Source of the DNA: Bauldia sp963759235
GTDB taxonomy: Bacteria > Pseudomonadota > Alphaproteobacteria > Rhizobiales > Kaistiaceae
Reading direction: 5' to 3'
Length of the DNA: 64,000 nt
Assembly: GCA_963759235.1 (NCBI GenBank)
Contig: CAVWYO010000001.1
Location: 372,001-436,000 of the forward strand
Part shown: in pieces, positions 43,017-52,289 of the stretch
How the letters are laid out: each line of letters opens with the position of its first letter
Position numbering within the stretch: position 1 is the first letter of the stretch
Notes under the pieces: model-generated
What the model saw: the letters and a program-made list of their open reading frames with translations, nothing else
The model's database searches: none
Told to the model about the DNA's origin: nothing
Translations under genes and position numbers: made by a program

Positions 43017-43061
43017 AGCATTTCCAGGAAAAGTGTGCGCACTTTTCAGCCCGGAAAATGC
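43016..43061. repeat. Rhizobial intergenic palindromic repeat (RIME-like)
   Basis: GAGCATTTCC ... GGAAAATGC flank an inner AAAAGTG/CACTTTT hairpin with a TGCG loop. This is the layout of the AGCATTTTCC...GGAAAATGC elements scattered through Rhizobiales genomes. It starts directly at the stop of the fusion gene and may serve as its terminator. Confidence 0.65.
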
Positions 43062-43115
43062 GAAGAACCAAAGAGCGACAGCAAAGGCCCCGATTCAATC
43101 AGATCGGAGTTTGTT

Positions 43116-44846
43116 CTAGCCTTTCTGGCGAGCGCGGCTGTAGGACGCGATGATCCGCTGGATTTCGTCGCCGATGTCGTCGCTGTCACCGCCGTCGCTG
43201 GGTTCAGGTTCGACCTCGTCGGCGGCCGGCTCCGGCGCAGGCTCGGCCTCGGCGGGCTCCGGAGCTTCAGGGGTTACAGGACTTTCAGCGGGCGGCTGCA
43301 ACTCGTCCTTTGTGGTCGCGCCACCGCCGTCCTCGACCAGAACGTCGACGGCCTGCGCGATGGCGGCGAGAATAGAACTCTCCAGCGCGGCCTGGCCCTT
43401 TTGACCGGCCGGCGCCGGCGCCGCCGCCTCGCCCGGCTTTTCCTTGTCGGCGGCGGGCTTCGAAGGGACGCGTGTCGATGGGGTCGATTTCGGACTTGCG
43501 CCCCCCGACGTCCGGTTTGACGCGGCGGTCGACGCTTTGCCGCCGCCGGTCGCCGACCTGGCGATGGCGGCAAGCCGTGAAGCGCTTCCGGCCCGGATGT
43601 CGGCAAGCCGGCGCTGGATCGGCGACCCGCCCTCGGATTCCGGCTTCTTCGCCGGAGGCGCCGTGCGCTCGGTTGGGGTGGGCTCCGTGGCGGCCGGCTC
43701 GGTCCCGACTGGCTCGGTCTTGGACGCCTCCATCTTCGTTGTGTCGGCCTTCGCTGCCTCGGCCTTCGCCGCCTCGGGTTTTGGGGGGGGCACCGGTCGC
43801 GTCGGCCGCCGACGCAGCACGGGCTTTTTCACCGCGGTGTCATCCGGCTTCTTTGCGGCGGGCGCCTCCGCTCGCGCCGGCTGCGGCACGCGTCCGACGA
43901 TCCAAGCAGGCAGCAAAGCCTTGTCGTCGTCGCCAAGGTCCAGACCGGCGCTGCCGGCGAGGTAGAGGACCTGCTCGCGAAACACTTCGGCCAGCCGTTC
44001 GGGCGTGTCGGTGGTCGAGAAGACGTGACCCTTCAGGGCCAAGCCCTTGACCACGAACAGCACCTGCCGCCGGTTGACGTTGCGGCCGGCTTCGGCGAGC
44101 TTGGCGGTCACGTTTTCTGCGGTCTTCTGGAAATGATAGCCCTGCTCGGCGATCTCCTGGGCAAGGATGCGGAACAGGTCGGCAAACGTTCGCGGCGAGA
44201 ACATTGGAACGTTGGTGGCGGCATGGATCTTGCGCGCCAGCGTCTCCAGCGCGTTGCGATCCCCCGTTGCGCCGACGGACGCGGCCTCCGGCTCGGACGC
44301 CTCCTCCGCCGGCTCTTCCCCGGCGAGCAGCGCCGTGAAGGCACCCTCTTCGATCATCGCGTCGGCGATCGCCGTGTAATTGGCCGCCGTGACGTCGTTG
44401 GCAAAGATGACCGTCGCGCGGTTATGCGCCCTCAACCGGAGCAGCACCGGCGTAAAATCGGCGTCGGCCGACATCAGAATGAATTCGTCATAGCCCGTCG
44501 GGTGCTCGAGCGCGTCGATGGTGTCGAGCACCATGTGAATGTCGGCGGCATTGCGTTCGCGGCCCTCCAGCGGTGGGCACTCGATCACCTCGAAGCCACT
44601 CGCGATCAGCGCGGCGCGATTCGTTCCAAGCAGATGCGGGTCCGCGTAGCAGCGTCGAACCAGAGTACGACGGCGTTCGCCGCCCCCCGCCCGGGGCGTC
44701 ACCAACTCGCCACTCTCGATGGCCGCGACCAGCGCCGCGGACCTTTCGGCAAGACGTTCGGCGATATCCTCGTTGGCGGTTTTGAGGCTGCGATGAAAAC
44801 TGTCGTAGTCTACGTACAGCGCGCTCTTGATCGTATTCGCCATCAT
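43116..44846 (-). CDS. NYN domain protein with long disordered tail
   Basis: A 576-residue protein. Residues 1-165 form a NYN (PIN-like) nuclease domain: ALYVDYDSFHRSLK carries the first Asp, ERNAADIHMVLDTIDAL the second, and FILMSADADFTPVLLRLRAH the third acidic patch; LabA/DUF88 relatives act on RNA. Residues about 200-310 hold a small helical domain (FADLFRILAQEIAEQGYHFQ; GRNVNRRQVLFVVKGLALKG), reminiscent of OST-HTH/LOTUS-type modules. The rest (about 330-560) is Ala/Pro/Glu/Lys-rich and likely disordered, ending in an acidic stretch and a short helix (DEIQRIIASYSRARQK). It is divergent from the transporter gene. Confidence 0.78.
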   Translation of the reverse strand: MMANTIKSALYVDYDSFHRSLKTANEDIAERLAERSAALVAAIESGELVTPRAGGGERRRTLVRRCYADPHLLGTNRAALIASGFEVIECPPLEGRERNAADIHMVLDTIDALEHPTGYDEFILMSADADFTPVLLRLRAHNRATVIFANDVTAANYTAIADAMIEEGAFTALLAGEEPAEEASEPEAASVGATGDRNALETLARKIHAATNVPMFSPRTFADLFRILAQEIAEQGYHFQKTAENVTAKLAEAGRNVNRRQVLFVVKGLALKGHVFSTTDTPERLAEVFREQVLYLAGSAGLDLGDDDKALLPAWIVGRVPQPARAEAPAAKKPDDTAVKKPVLRRRPTRPVPPPKPEAAKAEAAKADTTKMEASKTEPVGTEPAATEPTPTERTAPPAKKPESEGGSPIQRRLADIRAGSASRLAAIARSATGGGKASTAASNRTSGGASPKSTPSTRVPSKPAADKEKPGEAAAPAPAGQKGQAALESSILAAIAQAVDVLVEDGGGATTKDELQPPAESPVTPEAPEPAEAEPAPEPAADEVEPEPSDGGDSDDIGDEIQRIIASYSRARQKG

Positions 44847-45006
44847 CCTCCTCGAGCGCTCTTTTTCGCTCGGGTACCGTGATTCTAGCCCGCCAGCCGG
44901 AATATGCTTAGCTTTTTCGTGTCGATCTGTCTCGCCCGTTTTCCGCGATTGGGGAGCTTTCCGCCCTCATGGTTCCCGGAGCGAAAAATCGTGTCAGGAC
45001 AATATC

Positions 45007-45879
45007 ATGGCCGGTAATCGGCGGTTTGCCACGCTCGTCGGCTTCACGGCGGTGCTCATGTGGTCGCTCCTGGCGCTGTTTACCGCCGCTTCCGGACGCG
45101 TTCCTCCGTTCCTGCTGATCGCCATGGCATTCACCATCAGCGGCGCGCTCGGGGTCGCCGGGATCGCGATCAGCGGTCGCTGGCAGGATCTCATGCAATC
45201 AAGCCGAGCATGGCTGCTCGGGGTCGGCGGGCTTTTCGGGTTTCATTTCTTTTACTTCACCGCTTTGCGCGGCGCCCCGCCGGTCGAGGCGAGCCTCATT
45301 GTCTATCTCTGGCCGCTTCTCATCGTGGTTTTCTCGGCGCTCCTCCCCGGCGAGCGGCTCAGATGGTTCCACCTCGTCGGCGCCCTGCTCGGGCTTGTCG
45401 GCACGGTGGCGGTCGTCTCGGGCGGACGCCGGCTGTCGGTCGACCCGCTTTTCTTGATGGGCTATGCCGCCGCCCTCGCTTCGGCGCTGACCTGGTCGGT
45501 CTATTCGGTTCTCTCAAGACGGCTCGCCACCGTGCCGACCGGCGCGGTCGCCGGCTTTTGCCTGGCGACGGCGGCTTTGAGCGCGATCGCTCACCTCCTC
45601 CTCGAGGAGACGGTGTGGCCGTCCGGAATCCTGCAATGGCTGGCCGTCGCCGGTCTCGGGCTGATGCCGGTCGGAGCGGCGTTCTATGTCTGGGACTACG
45701 GGGTCAAACACGGCGACATCCAGGTGCTCGGCGCCAGCGCCTACGCCGCGCCGCTGATTTCGACCGCCGTCCTGATTTTGGCCGGCTACGCGGTCCCGAC
45801 CTGGTCGATCGCCATCGCCGCCGCGCTCATCGCCGGCGGTGCCGCACTCGCCTCGAAGAACGTGTTCAGGCGGGGTTGA
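45007..45879 (+). CDS. EamA/DMT family transporter
   Basis: A 290-residue inner-membrane exporter with ten predicted helices in two EamA repeats. Typical segments include FTAVLMWSLLALFTAASG, FFYFTALRGAPPVEASLIVY and, in the second repeat, YAAALASALTWSVYSVLSRR and LGLMPVGAAFYVWDYGVKHG. The last features resemble YddG, an aromatic amino acid exporter, but substrate cannot be fixed by sequence alone. ATG 45007 was preferred; a reading from 44827 adds 60 unconserved residues that overlap the NYN gene start. Confidence 0.82.
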   Translation: MAGNRRFATLVGFTAVLMWSLLALFTAASGRVPPFLLIAMAFTISGALGVAGIAISGRWQDLMQSSRAWLLGVGGLFGFHFFYFTALRGAPPVEASLIVYLWPLLIVVFSALLPGERLRWFHLVGALLGLVGTVAVVSGGRRLSVDPLFLMGYAAALASALTWSVYSVLSRRLATVPTGAVAGFCLATAALSAIAHLLLEETVWPSGILQWLAVAGLGLMPVGAAFYVWDYGVKHGDIQVLGASAYAAPLISTAVLILAGYAVPTWSIAIAAALIAGGAALASKNVFRRG

Positions 45880-45912
45880 CCCCGGCGGCGGCCGCGCGGC
45901 GGTCCGCGGCCG

Positions 45913-46680
45913 TCAGAAATTGTCCTTGCGTTTCCTGATCTCCCCGAACACCGCGGCCGGCGAAGCGGACTCCATGCCGAGACGCTTGCGGATGCCCGGT
46001 TCGTTCACCCTGAGGAACGGGTTGGTGGCTTTTTCGACCGCCATGCTCGTCGGCAAGGTCGGCTTGCCCGCGGCGCGCAGCGCGTCGATCTCCTTGGCGC
46101 GGGCGACAAGGGCGGCGTTGTCCGGCTCGATCGTCAGGGCGAATTTGGCGTTGGCCTGGGTGTATTCGTGGCCGCAATAGATGGCGGTGTCGTCGGGCAG
46201 GGCGATCAGCTTCTCGAGCGACTGCCACATCATTTCCGGCGTCCCCTCGAAGACCCTGCCGCAACCGAGCGCGAACAGCGTATCCGCCACGAACGCCGCC
46301 TTGGCCGCCGGCACGTAGTAGCTGACTTCCCCCAGCGTGTGGCCTGGCGTTTCGATCACCCGCACCTCGTATGCGCCGAAGGGGACGGTGTCCCCGTCCT
46401 TCACCATGTTGTCGATGCCGGGAATCCTGTCGGCCTCGCGGGCGGGACCGGTGATCGCGCAGCCATAGGCGGTCTTCAGCGTCAGATTGGCTTCGACATG
46501 GTCGCCGTGATGATGGGTTGTCAGGATCCTGTCCAGCCCCCAGCCCCGCGCGGCGAGATGGTCGACGATCGGCTGGAATTCCGGGGCGTCGATCGACGCG
46601 GTGAGATTCGCCTCGTCGTCGTGGATGAGAATGCCGAAATTGTCCGAGCGACAGGTAAACTGCTCGATCGTTAGGGCCAT
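45913..46680 (-). CDS. gloB: Hydroxyacylglutathione hydrolase (glyoxalase II)
   Basis: Hydrolyses S-lactoylglutathione to lactate and glutathione, completing methylglyoxal detoxification. The binuclear metal motif TTHHHGDHVEAN is present (THxHxDH class), followed by ETPGHTLGEVSYYV, FVADTLFALGCGRVFEG and IYCGHEYTQANAKFAL with the remaining ligands and glutathione-binding residues. The C-terminal domain (NPFLRVNEPGIRK) is full. 255 residues from ATG 46680. Divergent from the methyltransferase gene, an arrangement seen in other Hyphomicrobiales. Confidence 0.94.
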   Translation of the reverse strand: MALTIEQFTCRSDNFGILIHDDEANLTASIDAPEFQPIVDHLAARGWGLDRILTTHHHGDHVEANLTLKTAYGCAITGPAREADRIPGIDNMVKDGDTVPFGAYEVRVIETPGHTLGEVSYYVPAAKAAFVADTLFALGCGRVFEGTPEMMWQSLEKLIALPDDTAIYCGHEYTQANAKFALTIEPDNAALVARAKEIDALRAAGKPTLPTSMAVEKATNPFLRVNEPGIRKRLGMESASPAAVFGEIRKRKDNF

Positions 46681-46799
46681 GGCCGTTGGGCTCCCGCTGT
46701 GATTCAAGGATCGGGTGCTCTGCCTAGCATTTGCCGTCGCGCCGGGCCACCCGCCGCGCGTCCCCACACTTCGGGCCGACGATGATCTAGAATGACCGC

Positions 46800-47573
46800 A
46801 TGTATCTCGATGTCGTCGACCTCAGGGCCTTCTATGCCGAACGGCTGGGCGAGATCGCCAAGCGGCTGATCGGCGCCCGGCTGAGGAAGCACTGGCCCTC
46901 GCTCGCCGGCGAGCAGGTGCTCGGTATTGGCTATGCAACGCCCTACCTCGCCGGTCTTGCAGACGGGGCGGCCCGCACCATCGCATTCATGCCCGCCGTG
47001 CAGGGCGTGGTGAACTGGCCGCCCGAGGGGCCGAATGCCGCCGCGCTGGTCGCCGACGACGCGCTGCCGCTGCCGGACGCCGTCATCGACCGGGTGCTGG
47101 TCGTCCATGGCCTGGAGGTATCGGAGAACGCCCGCGAACAGCTTCGCGAGATTCGACGGGTGCTGGCGCCCGGCGGGCGGGTCATTCTCGTGGTGCCGAA
47201 CCGGCGCGGCATTTGGGCATGGGCGGAGAAAACACCCTTCGGACACGGCCAGCCGTTCACGCGTGGACAGCTCACCACGCTTCTCCGCGAGGCGATGTTC
47301 TCGCCGCTCGGCTGGTCGGAGGCTCTTGCCGCGCCGCCGATCGCACGGCGGCCCTGGCTGAGAACCGGCGCCAATTGGGAACGGATCGGCGTGACGTTCT
47401 GGCCGGCTTTCACCGGGGTCATCATCGTCGAGGCGACCAAGCAGCTCTATCAGGGCATACCGGCGCGAGCCCGCGGCCGCCTGAAGCCAGCGCTCCGCCC
47501 CGCGTTTCTCCCACCCCCGGCAAGCGCCCGAGGCCCAATCTCGTCGATGGCGAAAACCAATCCGAACCGGTGA
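46800..47573 (+). CDS. Class I SAM-dependent methyltransferase
   Basis: A 257-residue protein with a methyltransferase-type core. The SAM motif is a weak variant (VLGIGYATPYLAGLADGA), motif II/III appear as DAVIDRVLVVHGLEV and EIRRVLAPGGRVILVVPNRRG, which is the usual post-I loop. The C-terminal 90 residues (from FTRGQLTTLLREAMF) are specific to a conserved alphaproteobacterial family found next to gloB. The substrate is unknown. Confidence 0.8.
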   Translation: MYLDVVDLRAFYAERLGEIAKRLIGARLRKHWPSLAGEQVLGIGYATPYLAGLADGAARTIAFMPAVQGVVNWPPEGPNAAALVADDALPLPDAVIDRVLVVHGLEVSENAREQLREIRRVLAPGGRVILVVPNRRGIWAWAEKTPFGHGQPFTRGQLTTLLREAMFSPLGWSEALAAPPIARRPWLRTGANWERIGVTFWPAFTGVIIVEATKQLYQGIPARARGRLKPALRPAFLPPPASARGPISSMAKTNPNR

Positions 47574-47627
47574 CTTCGTTGGTTATGCGGGCTGGATCGA
47601 TGCGGCAGGTATCCGCCCGCAGTCGGC

Positions 47628-48167
47628 TCAGTCCTCGACGACGCCGACGAAGGGCAGCTCGCGGAAGGCGTGGCCGACATCCATGCCGTAGCCGACGACG
47701 AACAGGTCGGGGCAGGTGAAACCGACGTGGTCGGCCTTGAGCGGCTGCGCCAGCTTCCCTGGCTTTTCCAGAAGCACGGCGATGCCGACCCGATGGGCGC
47801 CGCGCGACTGCATCAACTGCTTGGCGAAGGCCAGGGTACGGCCCGATTCGAGAATATCGTCGATGAGCAGCACGTCGCGGCCGGCGACGTCGCCCTCGAT
47901 GTCGCGCAGAACCGCGACTTGGCCGGACGATTGCGTGCCGGCGCGATAGCTGGACAACGACAGGAACTCGACCTCCGGCGAGAGCCCGGCTTTGTGCAAA
48001 GCGCGAATCAGATCGGCGGCGAAGATGAAGCTGCCCTTGAGGATCGACACCACCAAAAGGTCGACATAGCCGGCCGTGGCGATCTCCTCCGCCATCTCGA
48101 TATTGCGCGTCGCGATCGCCGGCGCGTCGAAAAGGACCCGGATGTTGCGGCCGCGAATACGCTGCAT
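47628..48167 (-). CDS. hpt: Hypoxanthine phosphoribosyltransferase
   Basis: Purine salvage enzyme that makes IMP (and often GMP) from hypoxanthine and PRPP. The PRPP loop VLLIDDILESGRTLAFAKQL is intact, with VVSILKGSFIFAADLIRAL earlier (the KG dipeptide) and FVVGYGMDVGHAFRELPF at the C-terminus that contacts the base. 179 residues. The ATG shares a base with the stop of the zinc-ribbon gene upstream (TGATG), so the two are coupled. Confidence 0.93.
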   Translation of the reverse strand: MQRIRGRNIRVLFDAPAIATRNIEMAEEIATAGYVDLLVVSILKGSFIFAADLIRALHKAGLSPEVEFLSLSSYRAGTQSSGQVAVLRDIEGDVAGRDVLLIDDILESGRTLAFAKQLMQSRGAHRVGIAVLLEKPGKLAQPLKADHVGFTCPDLFVVGYGMDVGHAFRELPFVGVVED

Positions 48168-48868
48168 CAGCGCATGCCTACGCCGGTCTGGCGGCGCTCG
48201 GCAAGGCTGAGGGCGATCTGGCCGGCGCCAGGGCGCGGACTCGCCATGGCGGAACGGAAGCCGACCGTTTGGCCGGCGGCAAGGCGCAATACCGTCGGCT
48301 CCATCATCCAGGTGTAGACCTCGGAGCCTTCCTCCTTGAGGGCAATGCGCACGGCCGGTACTTCCATTTCCCGGTTGCTCCGATTGACGATCTCGCCCTC
48401 GACGAGAATGGCGTCGGTCCCGCGAAGCTTGACGGTCTTGCTTGAGACGCCCTCGAGCACCACGCCGTTGTCGGCCAGAAACAGGCCGGTGAGGCGGGGG
48501 AGCGCCGAAACGGCGGGGGTAAGCAGAACGACGGCGACGAGCATGGCGACAAGCACCGTGGCGCCCGCGGCGAAACCGTTGCGGCTGGTCCACGACCGGG
48601 TAGCGGCGGCGCCCGCCCATGAGGCAGTCGCCGACGATGCGGCAGCAAAGCGCACCGACGGGATGATTTCGCCTTCGATGATTCGCGGCTGACGGCGAAT
48701 CGCCGGCTCGCGCGGTCGGTCGCCCGATCCGCCGTAACTGTCGTCGGCGAAGTGGCGCGCGAGCCACGTGGTCTGGCACGCCGGGCAACGCACAAGGCGG
48801 CCGGCTCCGCTAACCTCACTGGCCGAGAGCAGGCTCGGTGTCCTACACTTCGGGCAACGTATCGGCAT
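48167..48868 (-). CDS. MJ0042-type zinc-ribbon membrane protein
   Basis: A 233-residue protein. An N-terminal zinc ribbon MPIRCPKCRTPSLLSASEV with the second CxxC in RLVRCPACQTTW defines the MJ0042 family. A single membrane helix (AAGATVLVAMLVAVVLLTPAV) follows near residue 120, and the outside part (VVLEGVSSKTVKLRGTDAIL through EVPAVRIALKEEGSE) is a DUF3426-like beta sandwich. ATG 48868 was chosen because it starts at the first zinc ligand. Likely a membrane-bound regulator; target unknown. Genes of this family often sit next to ftsE-ftsX, as here (divergent). Confidence 0.85.
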   Translation of the reverse strand: MPIRCPKCRTPSLLSASEVSGAGRLVRCPACQTTWLARHFADDSYGGSGDRPREPAIRRQPRIIEGEIIPSVRFAAASSATASWAGAAATRSWTSRNGFAAGATVLVAMLVAVVLLTPAVSALPRLTGLFLADNGVVLEGVSSKTVKLRGTDAILVEGEIVNRSNREMEVPAVRIALKEEGSEVYTWMMEPTVLRLAAGQTVGFRSAMASPRPGAGQIALSLAERRQTGVGMR

Positions 48869-49079
48869 GGTTCCAACCCCCGCGTGAACATCTGCGGGGA
48901 GCATAGGTCGGAGAAAGTTAACGTCCTGGAAACCATGATCGGGGAAAGCCGCCGGAGGTGCCGCCACCCCTGCGACCTTCAGATGCCTTGATCGGGTGGC
49001 CAGATCGTTAACAAAGACTTAATCGGGGCTCTGCGAGATTGCAGCCCGAAGCAGCGGGCAAGGCGAGGCTGGCGATCAG

Positions 49080-49739
49080 GTGATCCGATTCGAGAATGTT
49101 GGCCTCCGCTATGGGATGGGGCCCGAAATCCTCCGCGATCTGTCGTTTCAGGTTGCGCCGAGGTCGTTTCAGTTCCTGACCGGGCCGTCGGGGGCCGGCA
49201 AGACGACACTGATCCGCCTCATTTTCATGGCGCTGAAGCCGACACGGGGGCTGATCACGGTGTTCAACCGCGACGCCGCGTCCATCTCGAAGTCCGACCT
49301 GCCCGCGCTCCGCCGCCGCATCGGCGTCGTCTTCCAGGATTTTCGCTTGCTCGACCACCTGACCACCTTCGAGAACGTGGCGCTGCCGCTCCGGGTGCTC
49401 GGCAGGGAGGAAGCGAGCTACCGCGCCGACGTGGTCGAACTCCTTCGCTGGGTCGGCCTTGGCGACCGCATGCACGCGCTGCCGCCCGTCATGTCCGGCG
49501 GCGAGAAGCAGCGCGCCGCGATTGCGCGAGCGCTGATCGGCAAGCCGGAGATCCTGCTCGCCGACGAGCCGACCGGCAACGTCGATCCACCGCTTGCCGG
49601 CCGGCTGATGCGCCTTTTCATCGAGTTGAACCGGCTCGGTACCTCCGTCGTCATCGCCACCCACGACATCAATCTGATGAACCAGTTCAATGCACGGCGC
49701 CTCGTCATCGAAGAAGGTCGGCTCACAGTCTACGACTGA
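49080..49739 (+). CDS. ftsE: Cell division ATP-binding protein FtsE
   Basis: ATPase of the FtsEX complex that links the division ring to peptidoglycan hydrolase activation. Walker A GPSGAGKTTLIRLIF, Q-loop VVFQDFRLLDHLTTFENVAL, ABC signature MSGGEKQRAAIARALI, Walker B ILLADEPTGNVDP and the His in VVIATHDINLM are all intact. 219 residues, GTG start. It overlaps ftsX by about 50 bases. Confidence 0.94.
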   Translation: MIRFENVGLRYGMGPEILRDLSFQVAPRSFQFLTGPSGAGKTTLIRLIFMALKPTRGLITVFNRDAASISKSDLPALRRRIGVVFQDFRLLDHLTTFENVALPLRVLGREEASYRADVVELLRWVGLGDRMHALPPVMSGGEKQRAAIARALIGKPEILLADEPTGNVDPPLAGRLMRLFIELNRLGTSVVIATHDINLMNQFNARRLVIEEGRLTVYD

Positions 49740-50697
49740 GGCCGATCTGTCTCACAAGCTTCAGCTTGCTGCCTATCGCCGGCATTCCCGCCTGGCGATG
49801 CGCAAGACGAGCCAACTCGTGCCGGAGAACACGGTTGCCGGCAATGCGCTGACTATCGTCGTCGCCATCATGTGCTTTCTCGCTTGCCTCACGCTCGGCG
49901 CGGTCACCCTCGTCCGCGACGCCTCGCGCGATTGGCAGAGCGATATCCTGCGCGAGATCACCATCCAGGTCCGGCCGCTCGAAGGCGTCGACACCGACGC
50001 CGAGGCGGCCAAGGCGGCGACGGTCGCGCGGCTGTTTCGCGGTGTCGCCAGCGCCGAGGTCATCTCGCAGGAACAAAGCGCGGCTCTGCTCGAGCCGTGG
50101 CTCGGCACCGGTCTCGACCTCGCCGAGCTCCCCATTCCCCGGCTGATCGTGGTCCGCCTCGGCGATCCCTCCGTCGTCGATCTCAAGGCGCTCGCCGCGC
50201 GGCTTGCCGCCCAGGTGCGCGGCGCCAGCCTCGACGACCATCGCGGCTGGACCTCGCGACTCCAGACCATGGCGCAAGTGACGGTCATTGTCGGCATCTC
50301 GATCCTGTCGCTGGTCTTTGTCGCCACCGTCCTCAGCGTCGTCTTTGCCACCCGCGGAGCGATGGCCGGCAACCGCGACGTCGTCTCGGTCCTCCATTTC
50401 GTCGGCGCCGAGGACGGTTTCGTCGCCCGCGAGTTCCAGCGGCACTTCCTGGTGCTCGGGCTGAAGGGCGGCCTTGCCGGGGCTGCCGCGGCGGCGCTCC
50501 TCTTCGCGATCCTGAGTTTCGTGCTCGCTCCGTCGATGGGGGCGGCCGAGACCGACCAGGTCGCGGCCCTTTTCGGACGCTTTGCCGTCGGCCCGATCGG
50601 CTATCTCGGCGCGCTGGCCATCGCTTTCGTGATCGCCTTGATGACCGCGGTGACCTCGCGGCTGACCGTCTATCGCTATCTCGCCGAGACCGAGTGA
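49690..50697 (+). CDS. ftsX: Cell division protein FtsX
   Basis: Membrane partner of FtsE, 335 residues with four transmembrane segments: NALTIVVAIMCFLACLTLGA, then after a large periplasmic loop MAQVTVIVGISILSLVFVAT, GLKGGLAGAAAAALLFAILS and YLGALAIAFVIALMTAVTS. The periplasmic part (ILREITIQVRPLEGVDTDAE, IPRLIVVRLGDPSVVDLKAL) is typical of alphaproteobacterial FtsX. The start at 49690 lies inside ftsE; a downstream ATG at 49798 would shorten the N-terminus by 36 residues and cannot be excluded. Confidence 0.9.
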   Translation: MHGASSSKKVGSQSTTEADLSHKLQLAAYRRHSRLAMRKTSQLVPENTVAGNALTIVVAIMCFLACLTLGAVTLVRDASRDWQSDILREITIQVRPLEGVDTDAEAAKAATVARLFRGVASAEVISQEQSAALLEPWLGTGLDLAELPIPRLIVVRLGDPSVVDLKALAARLAAQVRGASLDDHRGWTSRLQTMAQVTVIVGISILSLVFVATVLSVVFATRGAMAGNRDVVSVLHFVGAEDGFVAREFQRHFLVLGLKGGLAGAAAAALLFAILSFVLAPSMGAAETDQVAALFGRFAVGPIGYLGALAIAFVIALMTAVTSRLTVYRYLAETE

Positions 50698-50750
50698 AGC
50701 ATGGCCATCGCTCGCCGGTCCCGGCCTTTTTCTGATACGATGCTTGTCTG

Positions 50751-51434
50751 ATGAGCGAAGTTGCCCGAGAACAGTCAAGTCTGAAACGATTGGCGGGCGG
50801 ACGCGGAATGTCGGCGCGGCGGATAAGACCGCTCTGGTTCACGGGCATCGCCCTGGGTGGCGCGCTGGTGGCGGGCCTCGCCGTCGGGTTCGTTGCCTTT
50901 GCCCGCACGGTGATCGAATCGGCGGCGCCCGCCGATCCGAGGGCGGAAGGTATCGTCGTGCTCACCGGCGGCACCGCCCGCATCGACGGAGCCCTCGCGC
51001 TGCTTGCCCAAGGTCGCGCCGGCAGGCTTCTGATCTCCGGCGTCAATCCCGCCGTGACCCGCGAGACGCTGGCCGAAATGGTCAGCGAGGAGGTCCGGCC
51101 GCAGCTTCTGTGCTGCGTCGATTTCGACCACGCCCGCGACACGATCGAGAACGCGACGGAGACGGAACGCTGGGTGGAGGAGCAAGGCTTCAGGTCGCTG
51201 ATCGTCGTCACCAGCGATTATCACATGCCGCGCAGCATGGCCGAACTCGCCGGCGCCATGCCGGATGTCCGTCTGATCGCCTTTCCGGTGAGCAATCCCG
51301 ACCTCCACCTCGACGACTGGTGGCGGAATCCCGAAATCTTTGGGCTGCTCGCGCGCGAATACGGAAAATTCCTTGTCGCCGAAGCCCGTCAGCTCCTGCC
51401 CACCACCTGGTCGGCGCGCGCCGCCGGTCGCTGA
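50751..51434 (+). CDS. YdcF/SanA family (DUF218) membrane protein
   Basis: A 227-residue protein with an N-terminal membrane helix (PLWFTGIALGGALVAGLAVG) and a DUF218 domain. The opening GIVVLTGGTARIDGALALLA, RLLISGVNP, DTIENATETERWVEEQG and IVVTSDYHMPRSMAEL match ElyC/SanA/YdcF proteins, which act in envelope or undecaprenyl-phosphate metabolism. It follows ftsX by 53 bases and precedes plsC, so the four genes probably form one transcription unit. Confidence 0.85.
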   Translation: MSEVAREQSSLKRLAGGRGMSARRIRPLWFTGIALGGALVAGLAVGFVAFARTVIESAAPADPRAEGIVVLTGGTARIDGALALLAQGRAGRLLISGVNPAVTRETLAEMVSEEVRPQLLCCVDFDHARDTIENATETERWVEEQGFRSLIVVTSDYHMPRSMAELAGAMPDVRLIAFPVSNPDLHLDDWWRNPEIFGLLAREYGKFLVAEARQLLPTTWSARAAGR

Positions 51435-51455
51435 CGCCATCCGGACGTCACGCAC

Positions 51456-52289
51456 TTGCAGACCGTCGTCCGATCGTTGCTGTTCAACGCCGCCTTCTAC
51501 CTCGTAACGACGGTACTGCTGGTTTTCGGCGTCGTTCCCTTCCTGCTGATGGGACAGCGGACGGCGATGAACTACGCGCGCTTCTGGGCGCGGCTTTGCG
51601 TGTCTCTGCTGCGCGTCGTCGCCGGCGTTCGTCTCGAAGTCAGAGGCCGGGAGCATATTCCGTCGGGCGGCGCCATCGTCGCCTCGAAGCATCAATCGGC
51701 CCTCGAGACTTTCGCGCTGCTGCCGCTCCTTCCGTTTCCGACCTTCGTGGTCAAGCGCGAGTTGAAGTGGGTCCCGCTCTTCGGCCTCTACACGATCACC
51801 AGCGGCATGATCCACGTCGATCGCGGCGGCGGCGCGGCGGCCTTGAAGTCGCTGGTCGAGCGGTCGCGCGAGGAGGTCGCCAAGGCGCGGCAGATCATCA
51901 TCTTTCCCGAGGGAACCCGCATGACGCCCGGCGCGCCGCCGGACTACCACTACGGCGTGGTGCGCCTTTATCGGTCGCTTGACGTTCCGGTGGTGCCGGT
52001 GGCGCTGAATTGCGGGTTGTTCTGGCCGCGGCGGAGCTTTCTGCGCCACCCCGGCACCGCCGTCATCGAGTTCCTGCCACCCATCCCGCCCGACCTCGAT
52101 GCCAAGGCCTTCGCCGCCGCGTTGCAAGAGACGGTCGAGGCGGCGTCCGACAGGTTGCTGGCCGAAGCCGCGCATCAGGCCGGCCCACCTCCGCTTCCCG
52201 AAGCGGCGCGTGCCCGCCTTGCGCTCCTTCAGCAGAAGTCGGCCTTGGTGCCGCCGGAATCGTCGGGCTTGGGAGAAGGCCGGACCTAG
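51456..52289 (+). CDS. plsC: 1-acyl-sn-glycerol-3-phosphate acyltransferase
   Basis: Makes phosphatidic acid by acylating lysophosphatidate at the membrane. The N-terminal helix (AAFYLVTTVLLVFGVVPFLL) precedes the catalytic ASKHQSALETFAL, an H-x4-E variant of the usual H-x4-D box seen in related alphaproteobacterial enzymes. FVVKRELKWVPLFGLY, the FPEGTR motif in IIIFPEGTRMTPG and VPVVPVALNCGLFW follow. TTG start at 51456; 277 residues. The stop overlaps the stop of convergent chaC by three bases. Confidence 0.9.
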   Translation: MQTVVRSLLFNAAFYLVTTVLLVFGVVPFLLMGQRTAMNYARFWARLCVSLLRVVAGVRLEVRGREHIPSGGAIVASKHQSALETFALLPLLPFPTFVVKRELKWVPLFGLYTITSGMIHVDRGGGAAALKSLVERSREEVAKARQIIIFPEGTRMTPGAPPDYHYGVVRLYRSLDVPVVPVALNCGLFWPRRSFLRHPGTAVIEFLPPIPPDLDAKAFAAALQETVEAASDRLLAEAAHQAGPPPLPEAARARLALLQQKSALVPPESSGLGEGRT

